From contig NZ_JAIMIC010000005.1 in assembly GCF_019966545.1 (NCBI RefSeq), positions 407,813-471,812 on the forward strand: a DNA stretch of 64,000 bases. Direction: 5' to 3'. Both the position numbers and the translations under genes were made by a program. Below are positions 25,806 to 35,009 of this stretch, one piece after another (the stretch's first letter is position 1; each line of letters starts with the position of its first letter). The notes beneath the pieces are model-generated. The model was not told the DNA's origin. It saw only the letters and a list, made by a program, of their open reading frames with translations, and did not search any database. The DNA is from Heliomarina baculiformis. Its GTDB lineage: Bacteria > Pseudomonadota > Alphaproteobacteria > Rhodobacterales > Rhodobacteraceae.

Positions 25806-26765
25806 CTAGAGTTGATCCGGCGGAGTGTCACCCCGGAAGAACGCATCGAGATTGTCCAGTGCCTTGAACCCCATGGCGTCTCGAGTGCTGACCGTCGCGC
25901 TGCCGACATGGGGCATCATCACGATATTGTCCCGCGATGAGAAATCAGGGTTCCCGCCGGGTTCGGTGACAAAACAGTCGAGACCAGCGGCGGCAAGCTG
26001 GCCGCTGTCGATTGCTTCCAACAATGCCGCCTCATCGACAAGCGAGCCGCGCGCGGTGTTCACAAGGACGCTACCCTTTGGCATCTGCGCCAGCGTGTCG
26101 GCATTGATGATGCCAGTGGTCTGTGGCGTCGCAGGAGAATGCAGGGAGAGAAAATCGGAGATCGCGAGCAGGCTTTCGAGATCTTCGTGGTAAGTCGCAC
26201 CTGCCTCGTCTTCGGACGATAGGCGGGAGCGGTTGTGGTAGTGGATCTCCATGTCAAAACCGCGGGCCTTTCGGGCAAAGGCACGGCCTACCCCGCCCAT
26301 GCCGATGATACCGAGCCGCGCGCCGGTCACCTGCTTGCCGACCATAAAGGCGGGCGACCAGAAGTCCCAGTTACCGGAACGCACGACCCTGTCTCCGGCC
26401 ACCGCATTTCGCGCTGCGGCCAGCATCAGCATCATGGCAAGCTCGGCGGTGGCATCCGACAGAACGCCGGGCGTGTTTGTTACAACGATCCCCTTGTCCT
26501 TGAGCGCCGGGAGATCGCAATGATCCACGCCGACGGAATGGTTGGCGACGATCTTGAGCCGCGGGTCCAGCTTGGCGACGACGTCCGCCGAGAAATGCTC
26601 GGAATGACAGGGGATCATGCCGTCGACTTTGGCGCTTATCCTGATGATGTCTTCTGCCGTTCCGGGACGGTCAGCTTCGTCCCAGATGACGTCATAGTCG
26701 CGCTGCGCCCGTTCAAGCGTCGCGTCGGACAGGGTTCTGGTGATCCAGATGACAGGTTTCGACAT
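25806..26765 (-). CDS. D-isomer-specific 2-hydroxyacid dehydrogenase (glyoxylate/hydroxypyruvate reductase type)
   Basis: A 319-residue NAD(P)H-dependent enzyme that interconverts 2-keto and 2-hydroxy acids. The dinucleotide motif is GIIGMGGVGRAFARKARGFD near residue 150; the catalytic Arg lies in NTARGSLVDE, Glu in a following segment and His in MPHVGSAT. Tail to tail with the C39-like gene and upstream of nothing on its own strand except the TRAP-amidase operon, from whose last gene it is separated by 3 bases. Possible co-transcription with that operon would link keto-acid import to keto-acid reduction. Confidence 0.9.
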   Translation of the reverse strand: MSKPVIWITRTLSDATLERAQRDYDVIWDEADRPGTAEDIIRISAKVDGMIPCHSEHFSADVVAKLDPRLKIVANHSVGVDHCDLPALKDKGIVVTNTPGVLSDATAELAMMLMLAAARNAVAGDRVVRSGNWDFWSPAFMVGKQVTGARLGIIGMGGVGRAFARKARGFDMEIHYHNRSRLSSEDEAGATYHEDLESLLAISDFLSLHSPATPQTTGIINADTLAQMPKGSVLVNTARGSLVDEAALLEAIDSGQLAAAGLDCFVTEPGGNPDFSSRDNIVMMPHVGSATVSTRDAMGFKALDNLDAFFRGDTPPDQL

Positions 26766-26768
26766 ATG

Positions 26769-26930
26769 TCAGGACTTTTTGTTCTTGCTGGAGGTGAAGA
26801 AGTCATAGGCCACGAAGGCCAGCGTCACGAGGACCACGATGATGAGGTCTGGGCTTGGTACCTCGAAAGCGAGAATAGCCAGAAAGGCCGTCAGGGTGAG
26901 AAAGGCGATAAGCGCCAGCCAACGGTTCAT
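26769..26930 (-). CDS. Small membrane protein, two transmembrane segments
   Basis: A 53-residue protein starting MNRWLALIAFLTLTAFLAIL with GGAGTTTGAA directly upstream, a strong ribosome-binding site that overlaps the amidase stop. It has two hydrophobic segments (about residues 4-22 and 28-45) and a basic tail SSKNKKS. It lies between the amidase and the dehydrogenase in an unbroken minus-strand run. No family recognised. It could be a transporter accessory subunit or a stress-type small membrane protein. Confidence 0.72.
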   Translation of the reverse strand: MNRWLALIAFLTLTAFLAILAFEVPSPDLIIVVLVTLAFVAYDFFTSSKNKKS

Positions 26931-26931
26931 T

Positions 26932-28302
26932 TCAAACTCCTTCCGATGCGTCTTGGGCGCACCAATCGAATAGCCATTGTGCATGGCGCATCAGGCGGGC
27001 GTCGTCCCCACGCGCGCCGACAAGCTGCACGCCCATGGGCAGGCCTTCTTGCGAGGTCAGCAGCGGCAGGTTGATGCAGGGCACGCCGCAAAGTGTCCAA
27101 AGCCCGTTGAAGATGGGATCGCCTGTTGTGTTCAGCCCTTTGGGCGCGGGGCCGGGTGCAGACGGACACAGGATCGCGTCGCAACGCGTGAAGATCTCGC
27201 CCAGAGCAGCATTCAGAACTTTCGGGTAGTCGAGAGCCGAAAGGTAGTCGCGGGCGAGGGTCGCGTTGCCCTGCTCTATCGCCTCGCGTGTCACGTCCGA
27301 AATCTGGTCCGCCCCGTCGCGACCGTACCGGTAATAGTGATAGGACATTTCGGCCATGTTGATGACGGACCGCTTTTCACTGGCCGTGTCGAACACGCCC
27401 GGCAAGGGCAACTCGAAAACCTGCTCGCCCAGTGCCTCGAGCAGTTCGCCAAAAGCTTCCTTTAGCTGATCGTCGGCGTTTTCCCAGCCCGGCGGGCGGA
27501 CGAAGCCAAAGACAGGTTTCAGCCTCGGCTTGGTCGCGGCGGCAGCGGCGAGCGCCGGCGCCGGTTCGAAGTGGGATGCCGGGTCTTCCTGGTCGTGACC
27601 CAAAAGAACCTCGGCCAGCAGCGCCGCCCCGGCGGGATCGCTGGCGAAAACGCCGACCGTATCCAAGGACGGGGATTGGGTCAGGATACCGCGACGCGGG
27701 ATGGCGCCAAAGCTGGGTTTGTAGCCCGTCACGCCACAGAAGGACGCCGGTCTGATGACGGAACCGCCAGTCTGGGTGCCGATGGCCAACGGGACCATGC
27801 CATCCGCGACGGCTGCCGCCGAGCCCTGCGAGGAACCGCCGGGCGTATGGGCCGTGTTGTGAGGATTCGCGGTCTTGCCCGGATGCATGAACGCAAGTTC
27901 GGTGGTTACCGTCTTGCCCATGATGATCGCGCCCTCTTTCTTGAGCCGTTCGACCACGTAGGCGTCCTTGAGCGGCACCCGGCCTGCGTCCATCGTACAG
28001 CCGTTTTCCGTGGGGATGCGGGCAGTATCGATGATATCCTTGAGGCCCACCGGCAATCCGTGGAGACGGCCAAGCGGACGCCCTGCCCGTCGGTGCGCAT
28101 CCAAAGCGCGTGCCTGACTTCGCACGAAGTCGGGATCGAACCATGCCCATGCGCCGACCTCGGGCTCGCGCGCCTCGATCCTTGCGATATAGGACTCGAC
28201 CAGCGCGAGCGCGTCGAGCGCGCCCGAGGCGAGACGGTCGCGCAGGAGCGTCACGCCATGGGCCTCGATCCGGGTTTCCTTTTGTCTTGCTTCAGCGCCC
28301 AT
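26932..28302 (-). CDS. Amidase (amidase signature family)
   Basis: A 456-residue amidase-signature hydrolase with the Ser-cisSer-Lys triad: Lys in GLPVGLKDIIDT, the cis-serine in PGGSSQGSAAAVADGM and the nucleophilic serine in GTQTGGSVIRPAS. The start at 28302 (MGAEARQKETRIEAHG) is chosen; upstream in-frame sequence is within DctM. It overlaps the DctM stop by 11 bases, so it belongs to the TRAP operon. It may release a carboxylate from an imported amide, but the family is broad and GatA-like function is unlikely because no gatB or gatC is present. Confidence 0.9.
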   Translation of the reverse strand: MGAEARQKETRIEAHGVTLLRDRLASGALDALALVESYIARIEAREPEVGAWAWFDPDFVRSQARALDAHRRAGRPLGRLHGLPVGLKDIIDTARIPTENGCTMDAGRVPLKDAYVVERLKKEGAIIMGKTVTTELAFMHPGKTANPHNTAHTPGGSSQGSAAAVADGMVPLAIGTQTGGSVIRPASFCGVTGYKPSFGAIPRRGILTQSPSLDTVGVFASDPAGAALLAEVLLGHDQEDPASHFEPAPALAAAAATKPRLKPVFGFVRPPGWENADDQLKEAFGELLEALGEQVFELPLPGVFDTASEKRSVINMAEMSYHYYRYGRDGADQISDVTREAIEQGNATLARDYLSALDYPKVLNAALGEIFTRCDAILCPSAPGPAPKGLNTTGDPIFNGLWTLCGVPCINLPLLTSQEGLPMGVQLVGARGDDARLMRHAQWLFDWCAQDASEGV

Positions 28303-29710
28303 AGAACAGATCCGGCAGGTAGAAGACGATCGACGGGAAGACATACATCAGCACCATCGACAGGATAACGCAGAAGAGGAACGGCATGACCCCGGCAAAG
28401 ATCTGGGTCAGGCGCACCTCGGGCGGTGCGATGCCCTTGAGGTAATAGGCCGACATGGCCATTGGGGGCGTCAGGAAACTGGTCTGCAGGTTCAGTGCCA
28501 CGAGAATGCCGAAAAACAGCGGATCAATCTCGAATACCGCGAGCAAGGGCAGGAAGATCGGCACGAAGATGATGATGATCTCGGACCATTCGAGCGGCCA
28601 GCCGAGCAGGAAAATGATAAGCTGCGCAAGGATCAGGAACATGATAGGGGAAAGGTTCATCGACTGGACGAATTCCGAGATGACATGTTCACCCCCGAGG
28701 TAGGAGAACACCGCCGAGAAGGTGTAGGAGCCGACGAAGAGCCAGCATACCATCGCAGTCGTGCGCACGGTGAGGTAGACGCTTTCACGCATGCGCTGCC
28801 ATGTCATCGCCCGGTAGATGAAGGCGAGGAAGATGCCGCCGAGTGCCCCGATGGAGGCAGCCTCGGTCGGGGTGGCCAAGCCGAAGAGGATCGAACCGAG
28901 AACCGCAAAGATCAGGAAGGCGAGCGGCACGAAAGACGTGACGATCATCAGCAGCAGCTTGCCCATCGGCATATCGGGCACTTCGTCATCGGTGGGACGT
29001 GGTGCTGAGGACGGTTGCAGGATCGACCGGCCGACGATGTAGATCAGGTAGAGACCAACGAGAGTGAGACCGGGAAAGAGCGCCGCCGCGTAGAGCCGGA
29101 CGATGGAGACATTGGTCGCGGCTGCGTAGACGATCAGCATGATCGAGGGCGGGATAAGGATACCAAGCGTACCGCCTGCACAGATGATGCCCGACGCGAA
29201 GGAAGGGTTGTAGCGCGCCTTGAGCATGGCGGGCAGCGCCAGCAGGCCCATAAGGGTCACAACCGCACCGACTATCCCGGTAGCTGTCGCGAAGAGCGCG
29301 CAGGTGATGAGCGCCGCAACCCCCATCGAGCCGGGAATATTCTTAGAAGCGATGTTCAATGTGGTGAACAGCCGGTCGACGATATTTGACCGTTCCACGA
29401 TGTATCCCATGAAGAGGAACAGCGGCACGGCTGTCAGCACTTCGTTCGACATCACCGTAAAGGTCTGGTTCACGAAGAGGTCGAATATTCGATTATTGAA
29501 GAAACCTTCTGCCCAGGTCGACCATTGCTCCCACTGGCCGGTGGTTTCGTCCAGCCGGTCAAAGCTGCGCCACATCCGGCGCGCGTCGAAATAAGCATAG
29601 TAGCCAAAGCCGATGCCCATGGCCATCAGGGTGAAAGCGATGGGAAAGCCGAGAAAAACGAAAACGATAAAAAGCCCAAGCATCATCAGGGCGATTTGAG
29701 GGTCGGTCAT
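28292..29710 (-). CDS. TRAP transporter large permease (DctM family, TakM-like)
   Basis: A 472-residue membrane protein, longer than usual DctM because of an insertion after the first helix (about residues 40-75, with FDRLDETTGQWEQWSTW), which is typical of TRAP systems paired with TakP-like binding proteins. The family motif GTLGILIPPSIMLIVYA is present near residue 190. Its start overlaps the DctQ stop by 4 bases. It drives Na+-coupled uptake, most likely of a 2-keto acid or other mono- or dicarboxylate. Confidence 0.93.
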   Translation of the reverse strand: MTDPQIALMMLGLFIVFVFLGFPIAFTLMAMGIGFGYYAYFDARRMWRSFDRLDETTGQWEQWSTWAEGFFNNRIFDLFVNQTFTVMSNEVLTAVPLFLFMGYIVERSNIVDRLFTTLNIASKNIPGSMGVAALITCALFATATGIVGAVVTLMGLLALPAMLKARYNPSFASGIICAGGTLGILIPPSIMLIVYAAATNVSIVRLYAAALFPGLTLVGLYLIYIVGRSILQPSSAPRPTDDEVPDMPMGKLLLMIVTSFVPLAFLIFAVLGSILFGLATPTEAASIGALGGIFLAFIYRAMTWQRMRESVYLTVRTTAMVCWLFVGSYTFSAVFSYLGGEHVISEFVQSMNLSPIMFLILAQLIIFLLGWPLEWSEIIIIFVPIFLPLLAVFEIDPLFFGILVALNLQTSFLTPPMAMSAYYLKGIAPPEVRLTQIFAGVMPFLFCVILSMVLMYVFPSIVFYLPDLFYGR

Positions 29711-30291
29711 GTCAGATGGCCCTTTTCGGCCTTGTTGGCTTCGCGCATCATGAGGTCTTCGGTTTCGAACACATCCTCTTCCGCTTCGAGCCAGTAATTA
29801 TCGCGCATGGCGAGTATGCATCGGCAGACCTGCGCAATGCCTTGAATGAACAGCAGGATTCCCGCGACGACGATCACCGTCTTGAACTGGTAGATCGGTA
29901 CGCCTGCGGGGCTGTTGACCGAGACTTCACCGTATTGCCAGGATCGTGCCGCGTATTTCCAACCGGCGAGGATCAGCGCCGTGACGCCCGGAAAGAAGAA
30001 CAGCAGATAGAGGACGATATCGATCTTGGCCTGCGTTCTGGGCTGCAGCAGGCGATAGAGGAAGTCCCCCCTCACGTGACCGCCCCGGGACAGGGTGTAG
30101 GCGCCGCCCATCATGAACAGCGTGCCATACATGATAAAGGACACGTCGAGCGCCCAGGCAGTGGGGCTGTTGAGTACGTATCGCACGAAAACCTCGTAGC
30201 CCGTACCCAGCGACATGAGCAGGATCAGCCAGGCAAAGGCCTTGCCGAACCATGCGGAAAGATTGTCGGCGAACCGAATGAAAGAAACCAT
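29707..30291 (-). CDS. TRAP transporter small permease (DctQ family)
   Basis: A 194-residue four-helix membrane protein starting MVSFIRFADNLSAWFGK, with AAAGGG before the ATG. The GTLFMMGGAYTLSRGGHVRG stretch is the conserved DctQ loop. The C-terminal tail is acidic (EAEEDVFETEDL). Downstream of the binding-protein gene and overlapping DctM by 4 bases. Confidence 0.92.
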   Translation of the reverse strand: MVSFIRFADNLSAWFGKAFAWLILLMSLGTGYEVFVRYVLNSPTAWALDVSFIMYGTLFMMGGAYTLSRGGHVRGDFLYRLLQPRTQAKIDIVLYLLFFFPGVTALILAGWKYAARSWQYGEVSVNSPAGVPIYQFKTVIVVAGILLFIQGIAQVCRCILAMRDNYWLEAEEDVFETEDLMMREANKAEKGHLT

Positions 30292-30319
30292 GAAGACCCT
30301 TTGCCTCGCGCAGAGACCC

Positions 30320-30336
30320 CGGCACACAAGGTGCCG
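30320..30336 (-). repeat. Intercistronic hairpin after the TakP-like gene
   Basis: CGGCAC-ACAAG-GTGCCG forms a 6-bp stem with a 5-base loop between the binding-protein stop (30369) and the DctQ start (30291). No T-run follows. It matches the pattern of stems after other binding-protein genes in this window. Confidence 0.45.
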
Positions 30337-30368
30337 AGGCCGTGTGTTTCACCAATCAACAGGCCGTG

Positions 30369-31499
30369 TCAGAGTTTGATCTTGCCCGGGAAATAGTGGT
30401 CGTAAGCCAGACCGTAATCCGGGGAGTTCATCAGTTCATAATAAGACACGCGGCTGACCCAGTCGCGCTGGCTGTCGAGTGTCTTTTTCATGAACGGATC
30501 GGTTTCGAGTTCGGGGATCAGTTCGTCCCATGCCTTGAGCTGCGCATCGAGGATCTCTTTCGAGGTCCGGTGCACGGTGACGCCCGCATCGTTCTGCAGG
30601 AACTGAAGATCCGCCGAATAGCGGTCCATCGCCTTTGCGGTGTTGGCGGTTGAGGCCGCTTCGACCGCGTATTTCAGGATCGCCTGAAGATCCGGGTCAA
30701 GATCTTCGAGGAAGGTCCGCGAGAACAGGAACTCAAAGCTTTCGGACGCCTGGTGGTAGGACGACAGGTAATAGTTCTTGGCCACGTCCTGAGCGCCGAA
30801 GTCCTTGTCCGAGGACGGGTTGTTGAATTCAAACGCATCGATAACGCCGCGTTCCATCGCCGGGACGATTTCGCCGCCGGGCAACTGCGCCACGGACATC
30901 CCGAGCTTGGCCATCAGGTCTGCGGCCAGGCCGACGGTCCGGTACTTGAACCCTTGCAGGTCGCTGACGGAATTGACCTCACCCTTGAACCAGCCAAAGG
31001 GCTGCGCGAACATCGGGAAGCCCATGTAGCCGACGATGTCGAGGCCCATGATGTCCTGGGTAAGTTCGTCGTATAGCTCTTTGCCGCCGCCTTCGTAGAA
31101 CCAAGACAGCATGGTTGTTGCGGAACCGCCGAAAACCGGCCCGGTGCCAAAGAGCGACGCGGCCTTGTTCTTGCCATACCAGTAGACGGGCACGGAATGC
31201 GCCGCGTCGATCAGGCCGTCGTTGACCGCATCCAGCACCTGGAACGCCGCAACCACAGCGCCAGCGGGCAGCACATCCACCTTCAGACGACCACCCGACA
31301 TCTCCTCCACGCGGGTTGCGTAATCACGTGCGAATTCCTGCCAGATATTGGCGTCATTCCACGAGGTCTGCATCTTGATGACGATGGGTGCCTGCGCCAG
31401 AACCGCCGGTGCGGCCAGCATGCTCCCCGCTGCTGCCCCCCCGGCCAGAGCTGACTTCGTCAGAAATGAACGCCTGTTAAGGCTTGGTTTATTTGACAT
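30369..31499 (-). CDS. TRAP transporter solute-binding protein, TakP-like
   Basis: A 376-residue periplasmic protein with a Tat-type leader NRRSFLTKSALAGGAAAG, cleaved near VLA/QAPI. It has TakP landmarks in order: the GAVVAAFQVLDAVNDG segment, the HSVPVYWYGKN loop, GFKYRTVGLAADLMAKLGM carrying the carboxylate-binding arginine, and the YYLSSYHQASE region. TakP of Rhodobacter binds 2-keto acids with sodium; that substrate class is probable here by resemblance. The start at 31499 follows GGGAGGAGAAAAT. First gene of the TRAP-amidase operon. Confidence 0.9.
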   Translation of the reverse strand: MSNKPSLNRRSFLTKSALAGGAAAGSMLAAPAVLAQAPIVIKMQTSWNDANIWQEFARDYATRVEEMSGGRLKVDVLPAGAVVAAFQVLDAVNDGLIDAAHSVPVYWYGKNKAASLFGTGPVFGGSATTMLSWFYEGGGKELYDELTQDIMGLDIVGYMGFPMFAQPFGWFKGEVNSVSDLQGFKYRTVGLAADLMAKLGMSVAQLPGGEIVPAMERGVIDAFEFNNPSSDKDFGAQDVAKNYYLSSYHQASESFEFLFSRTFLEDLDPDLQAILKYAVEAASTANTAKAMDRYSADLQFLQNDAGVTVHRTSKEILDAQLKAWDELIPELETDPFMKKTLDSQRDWVSRVSYYELMNSPDYGLAYDHYFPGKIKL

Positions 31500-31797
31500 A
31501 TTTTCTCCTCCCAAAGCGACCGCACATCCTTTTTCGAGGGGCGCTTGCGCGCCGGGATGTCGATCTAGTGTCTGACCGTAACGAAATGCATTCACTTGGC
31601 AAGACTCCAAAAGTATTAGCCTTTGAACGTCATTTTCCGGAACGGCGGGTGCATGGCACAGCTAAAACTGACGCTTTCGTCGCGTTGAATTGCCAGGGCG
31701 CATGGGAGGGATCTGCGCCCCTTGCGGTGCTTCTGTCGCACAGGTCGGCCGAGCGTGCGGCCCAGCAACAGATTGATTTATGCGTCGGGGCCAGTGT

Positions 31798-33366
31798 TCA
31801 GCCAGCCATGCGGAGGTTGCTCATTTCCAACCGTTTCACAGCCTCCGGCCCGACGCCCTCAACTGCGGAGGCGGGCATCGTAACCTTGAAGGTCGTGCCG
31901 GAGCCGACAACGCTTTCCACCGAAATGTCACCCCCATGTGCAATTGCAAGCTTTCGACAAATGGCGAGGCCAAGACCGGTCCCGCCCTCGGACCGGTTGT
32001 CCGCGTCCTCGATCTGCTGAAACGCATGGAAGATGACACCGAGGTTTTCTTCCTTGATGCCGCAGCCGTTGTCCTCGACTTCGATGGAGAACCCGTTTTC
32101 CTCGATCTTCCCGCGAATGAACACGTCGGATGACTTGGAGAATTTCAATGCGTTGCCGATGAGGTTGATCAGGATTTGCAGGCAACGACCGCGATCTGCA
32201 TGGGCGACGATACCGTCGCTTTCCACATGGAGCGTGATCGATTTCTGATTTGCGAGTTCCTGAAACTGGTCTTCGGCCTCGGCCAGCAACTCTTGCACCG
32301 GGAAAGACGTCCGGATGAGTTTCGCATCGCCTAGTTCCATGCTGGTGTAATCGAGGATCTCGTTGATGAGCGTTAAAAGATGATTGGCCGCGACCGAGAT
32401 TTTCTTTCCGTAAAGATCCACCTGCTCGCCCAGTTGCACGGCGGCAAGGTCGACTGTTCCCTCGGCGGGCGGCTTTTTCTGTTCATTGATTACCTTTAGC
32501 TGCGACAGAATACCGGAGTACCCCAGTATGATCGTCAGCGGTGTCCGCAGTTCATGGCTTAGCACGCTCATGAATTCCGATTTCGCGCGGCTTGCACTTT
32601 CAGCGGCATTTCTGGCGGCCGTCAGTTCGGCAATGCTTTCCATGCGCGTGCGGTTTTCCACCGCGTAGCTGAAAAGCGCACCCATGACGATGATGAGCGC
32701 AGTTCCCGTGATGGCAATTGCGAGCACTTTGAAAGCTTCGGGATTGACGAAATCGCCCGAGATGCTGAGCGGCGCGACGCGAAACGCCGTCATACCGGTA
32801 AAATGCAGGCTGACGATGGCGACCGTCAGCAGGATCGCCATCTGATATTCGCCCTGCTTTCTCGGCTTGCTTCCCAGATAAAGCGCGACCGAGGAAAAGA
32901 GGACGGACAGGATGATCGAGGCAATCAGGAAGTCTTCGCGCCAGTAGACGATACCCTGCACACGATAAGCGATCATACCGGCATAGTGCATGGCCGCGAT
33001 CGCAAGACCGAAAATTGCGCCGCCGATCACCGGGGCGAACCGCATCTTGAGCGCGGAGGAAATGAAAATACCCATCGCGCTGCCCAGAACCGCGATCAAC
33101 AGCGAGACAAAAGTGAGCCCGAGATCGAAATTGACCGGCACGTCCGGGCGAAATCCGAGCATCGCCACGAAATGCGTGCACCAGATCGAAACCCCAGCGG
33201 TCAGCGCCGTCAACAGATGCCAAGATATCGCCTGCCGGAATGACCGGTCCAGCGAATGGCGATAGAGTCGCGAGGTGACCCAGCTTCCGAAGGTGCACAG
33301 AATTGCAGCCAGAACAACCAGACTGATATCGTGCTGTACCGCGACGCACGAAAGAACTGTAATCAT
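31798..33366 (-). CDS. MHYT-domain sensor histidine kinase
   Basis: A 522-residue inner-membrane kinase. Seven hydrophobic segments in residues 1-240 contain the three MHYT-type motifs (WCTHFVAM, AMHYAGM, SLHFTGM), thought to bind a metal and sense oxygen, CO or NO. A HisKA domain follows with the phosphorylatable His in SVLSHELRTPL, then HATPase_c with NLIGNALKFS, DNGCGI and GGTGLGLAI. No receiver domain is attached and no response regulator lies next to it. The start at 33366 (MITVLSCVAVQHD) matches the usual N-terminus of MHYT proteins. Confidence 0.9.
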   Translation of the reverse strand: MITVLSCVAVQHDISLVVLAAILCTFGSWVTSRLYRHSLDRSFRQAISWHLLTALTAGVSIWCTHFVAMLGFRPDVPVNFDLGLTFVSLLIAVLGSAMGIFISSALKMRFAPVIGGAIFGLAIAAMHYAGMIAYRVQGIVYWREDFLIASIILSVLFSSVALYLGSKPRKQGEYQMAILLTVAIVSLHFTGMTAFRVAPLSISGDFVNPEAFKVLAIAITGTALIIVMGALFSYAVENRTRMESIAELTAARNAAESASRAKSEFMSVLSHELRTPLTIILGYSGILSQLKVINEQKKPPAEGTVDLAAVQLGEQVDLYGKKISVAANHLLTLINEILDYTSMELGDAKLIRTSFPVQELLAEAEDQFQELANQKSITLHVESDGIVAHADRGRCLQILINLIGNALKFSKSSDVFIRGKIEENGFSIEVEDNGCGIKEENLGVIFHAFQQIEDADNRSEGGTGLGLAICRKLAIAHGGDISVESVVGSGTTFKVTMPASAVEGVGPEAVKRLEMSNLRMAG

Positions 33367-33720
33367 ACTGCGTATTGCCTTTAGACGGGACTTCTCAGCG
33401 GCGTAGATTGGCGCAAACCGTGTCAAAGCTAGGGCTGAAACAAGCTTTCTCTGTGATGCAGCAAATCTGGTTATTGTGAGAATTTTATTGATTATTCTGG
33501 CATCATGTCGGAACCGCTGCAGGCATGGCGTTTGAAGCGATTTTACCCCAGCGGGCGAGACGAAGGATCAATTCTACACGCAGATATAGTGGCCGGGATG
33601 CCGCGTATATTCATCAACCATTCGCATTTGACTTGTTTCATCCTGCAACCAGATAAAACATGAGGTATCGATAGTTTTTATCGGCTAGCCCGTTTACGCC
33701 AAGCCAACGATAGGTCGCAA
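33367..33720. other. Intergenic region between kinase and L,D-transpeptidase genes
   Basis: These 354 bases are AT-richer than the surroundings and lie between two divergent genes, so they must hold both promoters. I see no convincing operator, RNA or small gene in them. Confidence 0.5.
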
Positions 33721-34377
33721 ATGTTCACAAAAAGACAATTCCTGATAACCAGTGCTGCGCTGTTCTCGGCTCCACTTGCTTCAACCGCCCAAGCCGCGAC
33801 AACGGGGCAATGGGCAAGGTGGGACGCACAGGTCACGCCAGCGGGATATGAACCTTCTGTTTCGAACCCGTGGGGGTTCCACCCGCGTTTTCTGCCGACG
33901 CGCGTGGAGGCCAGATCGAACCTGACGCCCGGTGATATCCACGTGGATGCGGTTGCTCGCTATCTCTACCACATCCAGAACGATGGAACGGCGATGCGCT
34001 ATGGCGTCGCCATCGCGCGCGGTCGCCTTTACGAACCGGGCAACTACTCGATTCGGCGCAAGGCGAAATGGCCGCGCTGGACGCCAACGGGTGACATGAT
34101 CGCCCGCGACCCCCAGCTATATGCGCAACATGCGGATGGTATGGATGGCGGGCCGAGCAATCCGCTGGGTGCGCGCGCGCTCTATCTTTATACGGGAAAT
34201 CGCGACACCTATCTGCGGATTCACGGCACCCCCCACCCGCGCTCGATTGGCGGTCGGGCAAGCTCGGGATGCGTCCGGATGGTAATGGCGCATATCATCG
34301 GGTTATATGATCAGGTTACGATCGGGAGCCGCGCCATTCTGCACCCCGCAGAAACCGTGTTGGCGGCACAATCCTGA
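33721..34377 (+). CDS. L,D-transpeptidase (YkuD family)
   Basis: A 218-residue exported enzyme with a signal peptide (cleaved near AQA/ATTG, residue 26). The YkuD catalytic motif is present: His168 and His172 in RIHGTPHPRSIG and Cys184 in SSGCVRM. Members form 3-3 peptidoglycan cross-links or attach lipoproteins to peptidoglycan in the periplasm. Length and motif spacing are standard for alphaproteobacterial ErfK/YbiS/YcfS/YnhG-like proteins. Stands alone, tail to tail with a small lipoprotein gene. Confidence 0.92.
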   Translation: MFTKRQFLITSAALFSAPLASTAQAATTGQWARWDAQVTPAGYEPSVSNPWGFHPRFLPTRVEARSNLTPGDIHVDAVARYLYHIQNDGTAMRYGVAIARGRLYEPGNYSIRRKAKWPRWTPTGDMIARDPQLYAQHADGMDGGPSNPLGARALYLYTGNRDTYLRIHGTPHPRSIGGRASSGCVRMVMAHIIGLYDQVTIGSRAILHPAETVLAAQS

Positions 34378-34420
34378 ACTATCTTGAAGCATTTATCGGC
34401 TGAAGCGGGGCTAGGCCCCG

Positions 34421-34717
34421 TCAGCCGGTGGTCGTGGCCGCCGATGCCGATGCCGATGTGCAGATCGGGCGACCCTCGGCTGTGAGCAGCGGCAAGAGCG
34501 TTGTCTCGACAGGGCCGGAGTGTTCGTACCAGTAACAGCCATCTTCCGGCAAAATGCGCGCTGTATTCACATCCTGATAGCTGGCGGCGAGCGCGCGGAC
34601 CTCTTCAGGAACTGGCCCATAGGTGCCGCCTGTGGAGGACTGCATCGTTGGACTACAGGCAGCGAGGCCCGAAACGAGTCCGAATGAAAGGGCGGTGCAG
34701 ATCTGCTTGAAACTCAT
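34421..34717 (-). CDS. Small lipoprotein, unknown function
   Basis: A 98-residue protein starting MSFKQICTALSFGLVSGLAA with a lipobox GLAAC at about residues 17-21, so it is predicted to be lipid-anchored. The mature part includes EDGCYWYEHSGPVETTLLPL, which holds a second cysteine, and ends PICTSASASAATTTG. No named family recognised; short lipoproteins of this pattern are common in Rhodobacteraceae. A weak GC hairpin (34406-34420) lies between its stop and that of the convergent L,D-transpeptidase. Confidence 0.75.
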   Translation of the reverse strand: MSFKQICTALSFGLVSGLAACSPTMQSSTGGTYGPVPEEVRALAASYQDVNTARILPEDGCYWYEHSGPVETTLLPLLTAEGRPICTSASASAATTTG

Positions 34718-34932
34718 GTGTCCGATTTCCGTTTGGCGCGTCACCGGACAGGTTGCCCCCGCTTCGTTCCGAGCGCAATCGGGCCGCTATGTCGCAATGT
34801 TCCGGCGATGTTTTTCTGCATCATAAGCCGAGTGGGATAAGATTTCGTTCCGATTTGTGCAGGAAGATCTCTTGGAGCATAAACCCTCGAGACAGAAGTC
34901 TAAGGGCTAGAAAGGGAAAGTTTCAAAGAAAG

Positions 34933-35008
34933 TGGTGCCGCTGAAGGGACTCGAACCCCCGACCCCATCATTACGAATGACGTGCTCTACCAGCTGAGCT
35001 ACAGCGGC
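34933..35008 (-). tRNA. tRNA-Thr (anticodon CGT)
   Basis: On the minus strand a full cloverleaf is readable: acceptor stem GCCGCTG paired with CAGCGGC, D-arm GCTCAGCTGGTAGAGC, anticodon stem CGTCA/TGATG around loop TTCGTAA (anticodon CGT, reads ACG), T-arm GGGGGTTCGAGTCCC, discriminator A and an encoded CCA. It is 76 bases including CCA. The flanks form an 11-base inverted repeat (AAAGAAAGTGG outside the 3' end and CCACTTTCTTT outside the 5' end) which would extend the acceptor stem in the precursor. Confidence 0.97.
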
Positions 35009-35009
35009 C

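Noticed and set aside
34406..34420. GC hairpin CGGGGC-TAG-GCCCCG as a two-way terminator
   Set aside because: Only 6 bp and no T-run on either strand; left as a weak stem between convergent genes.
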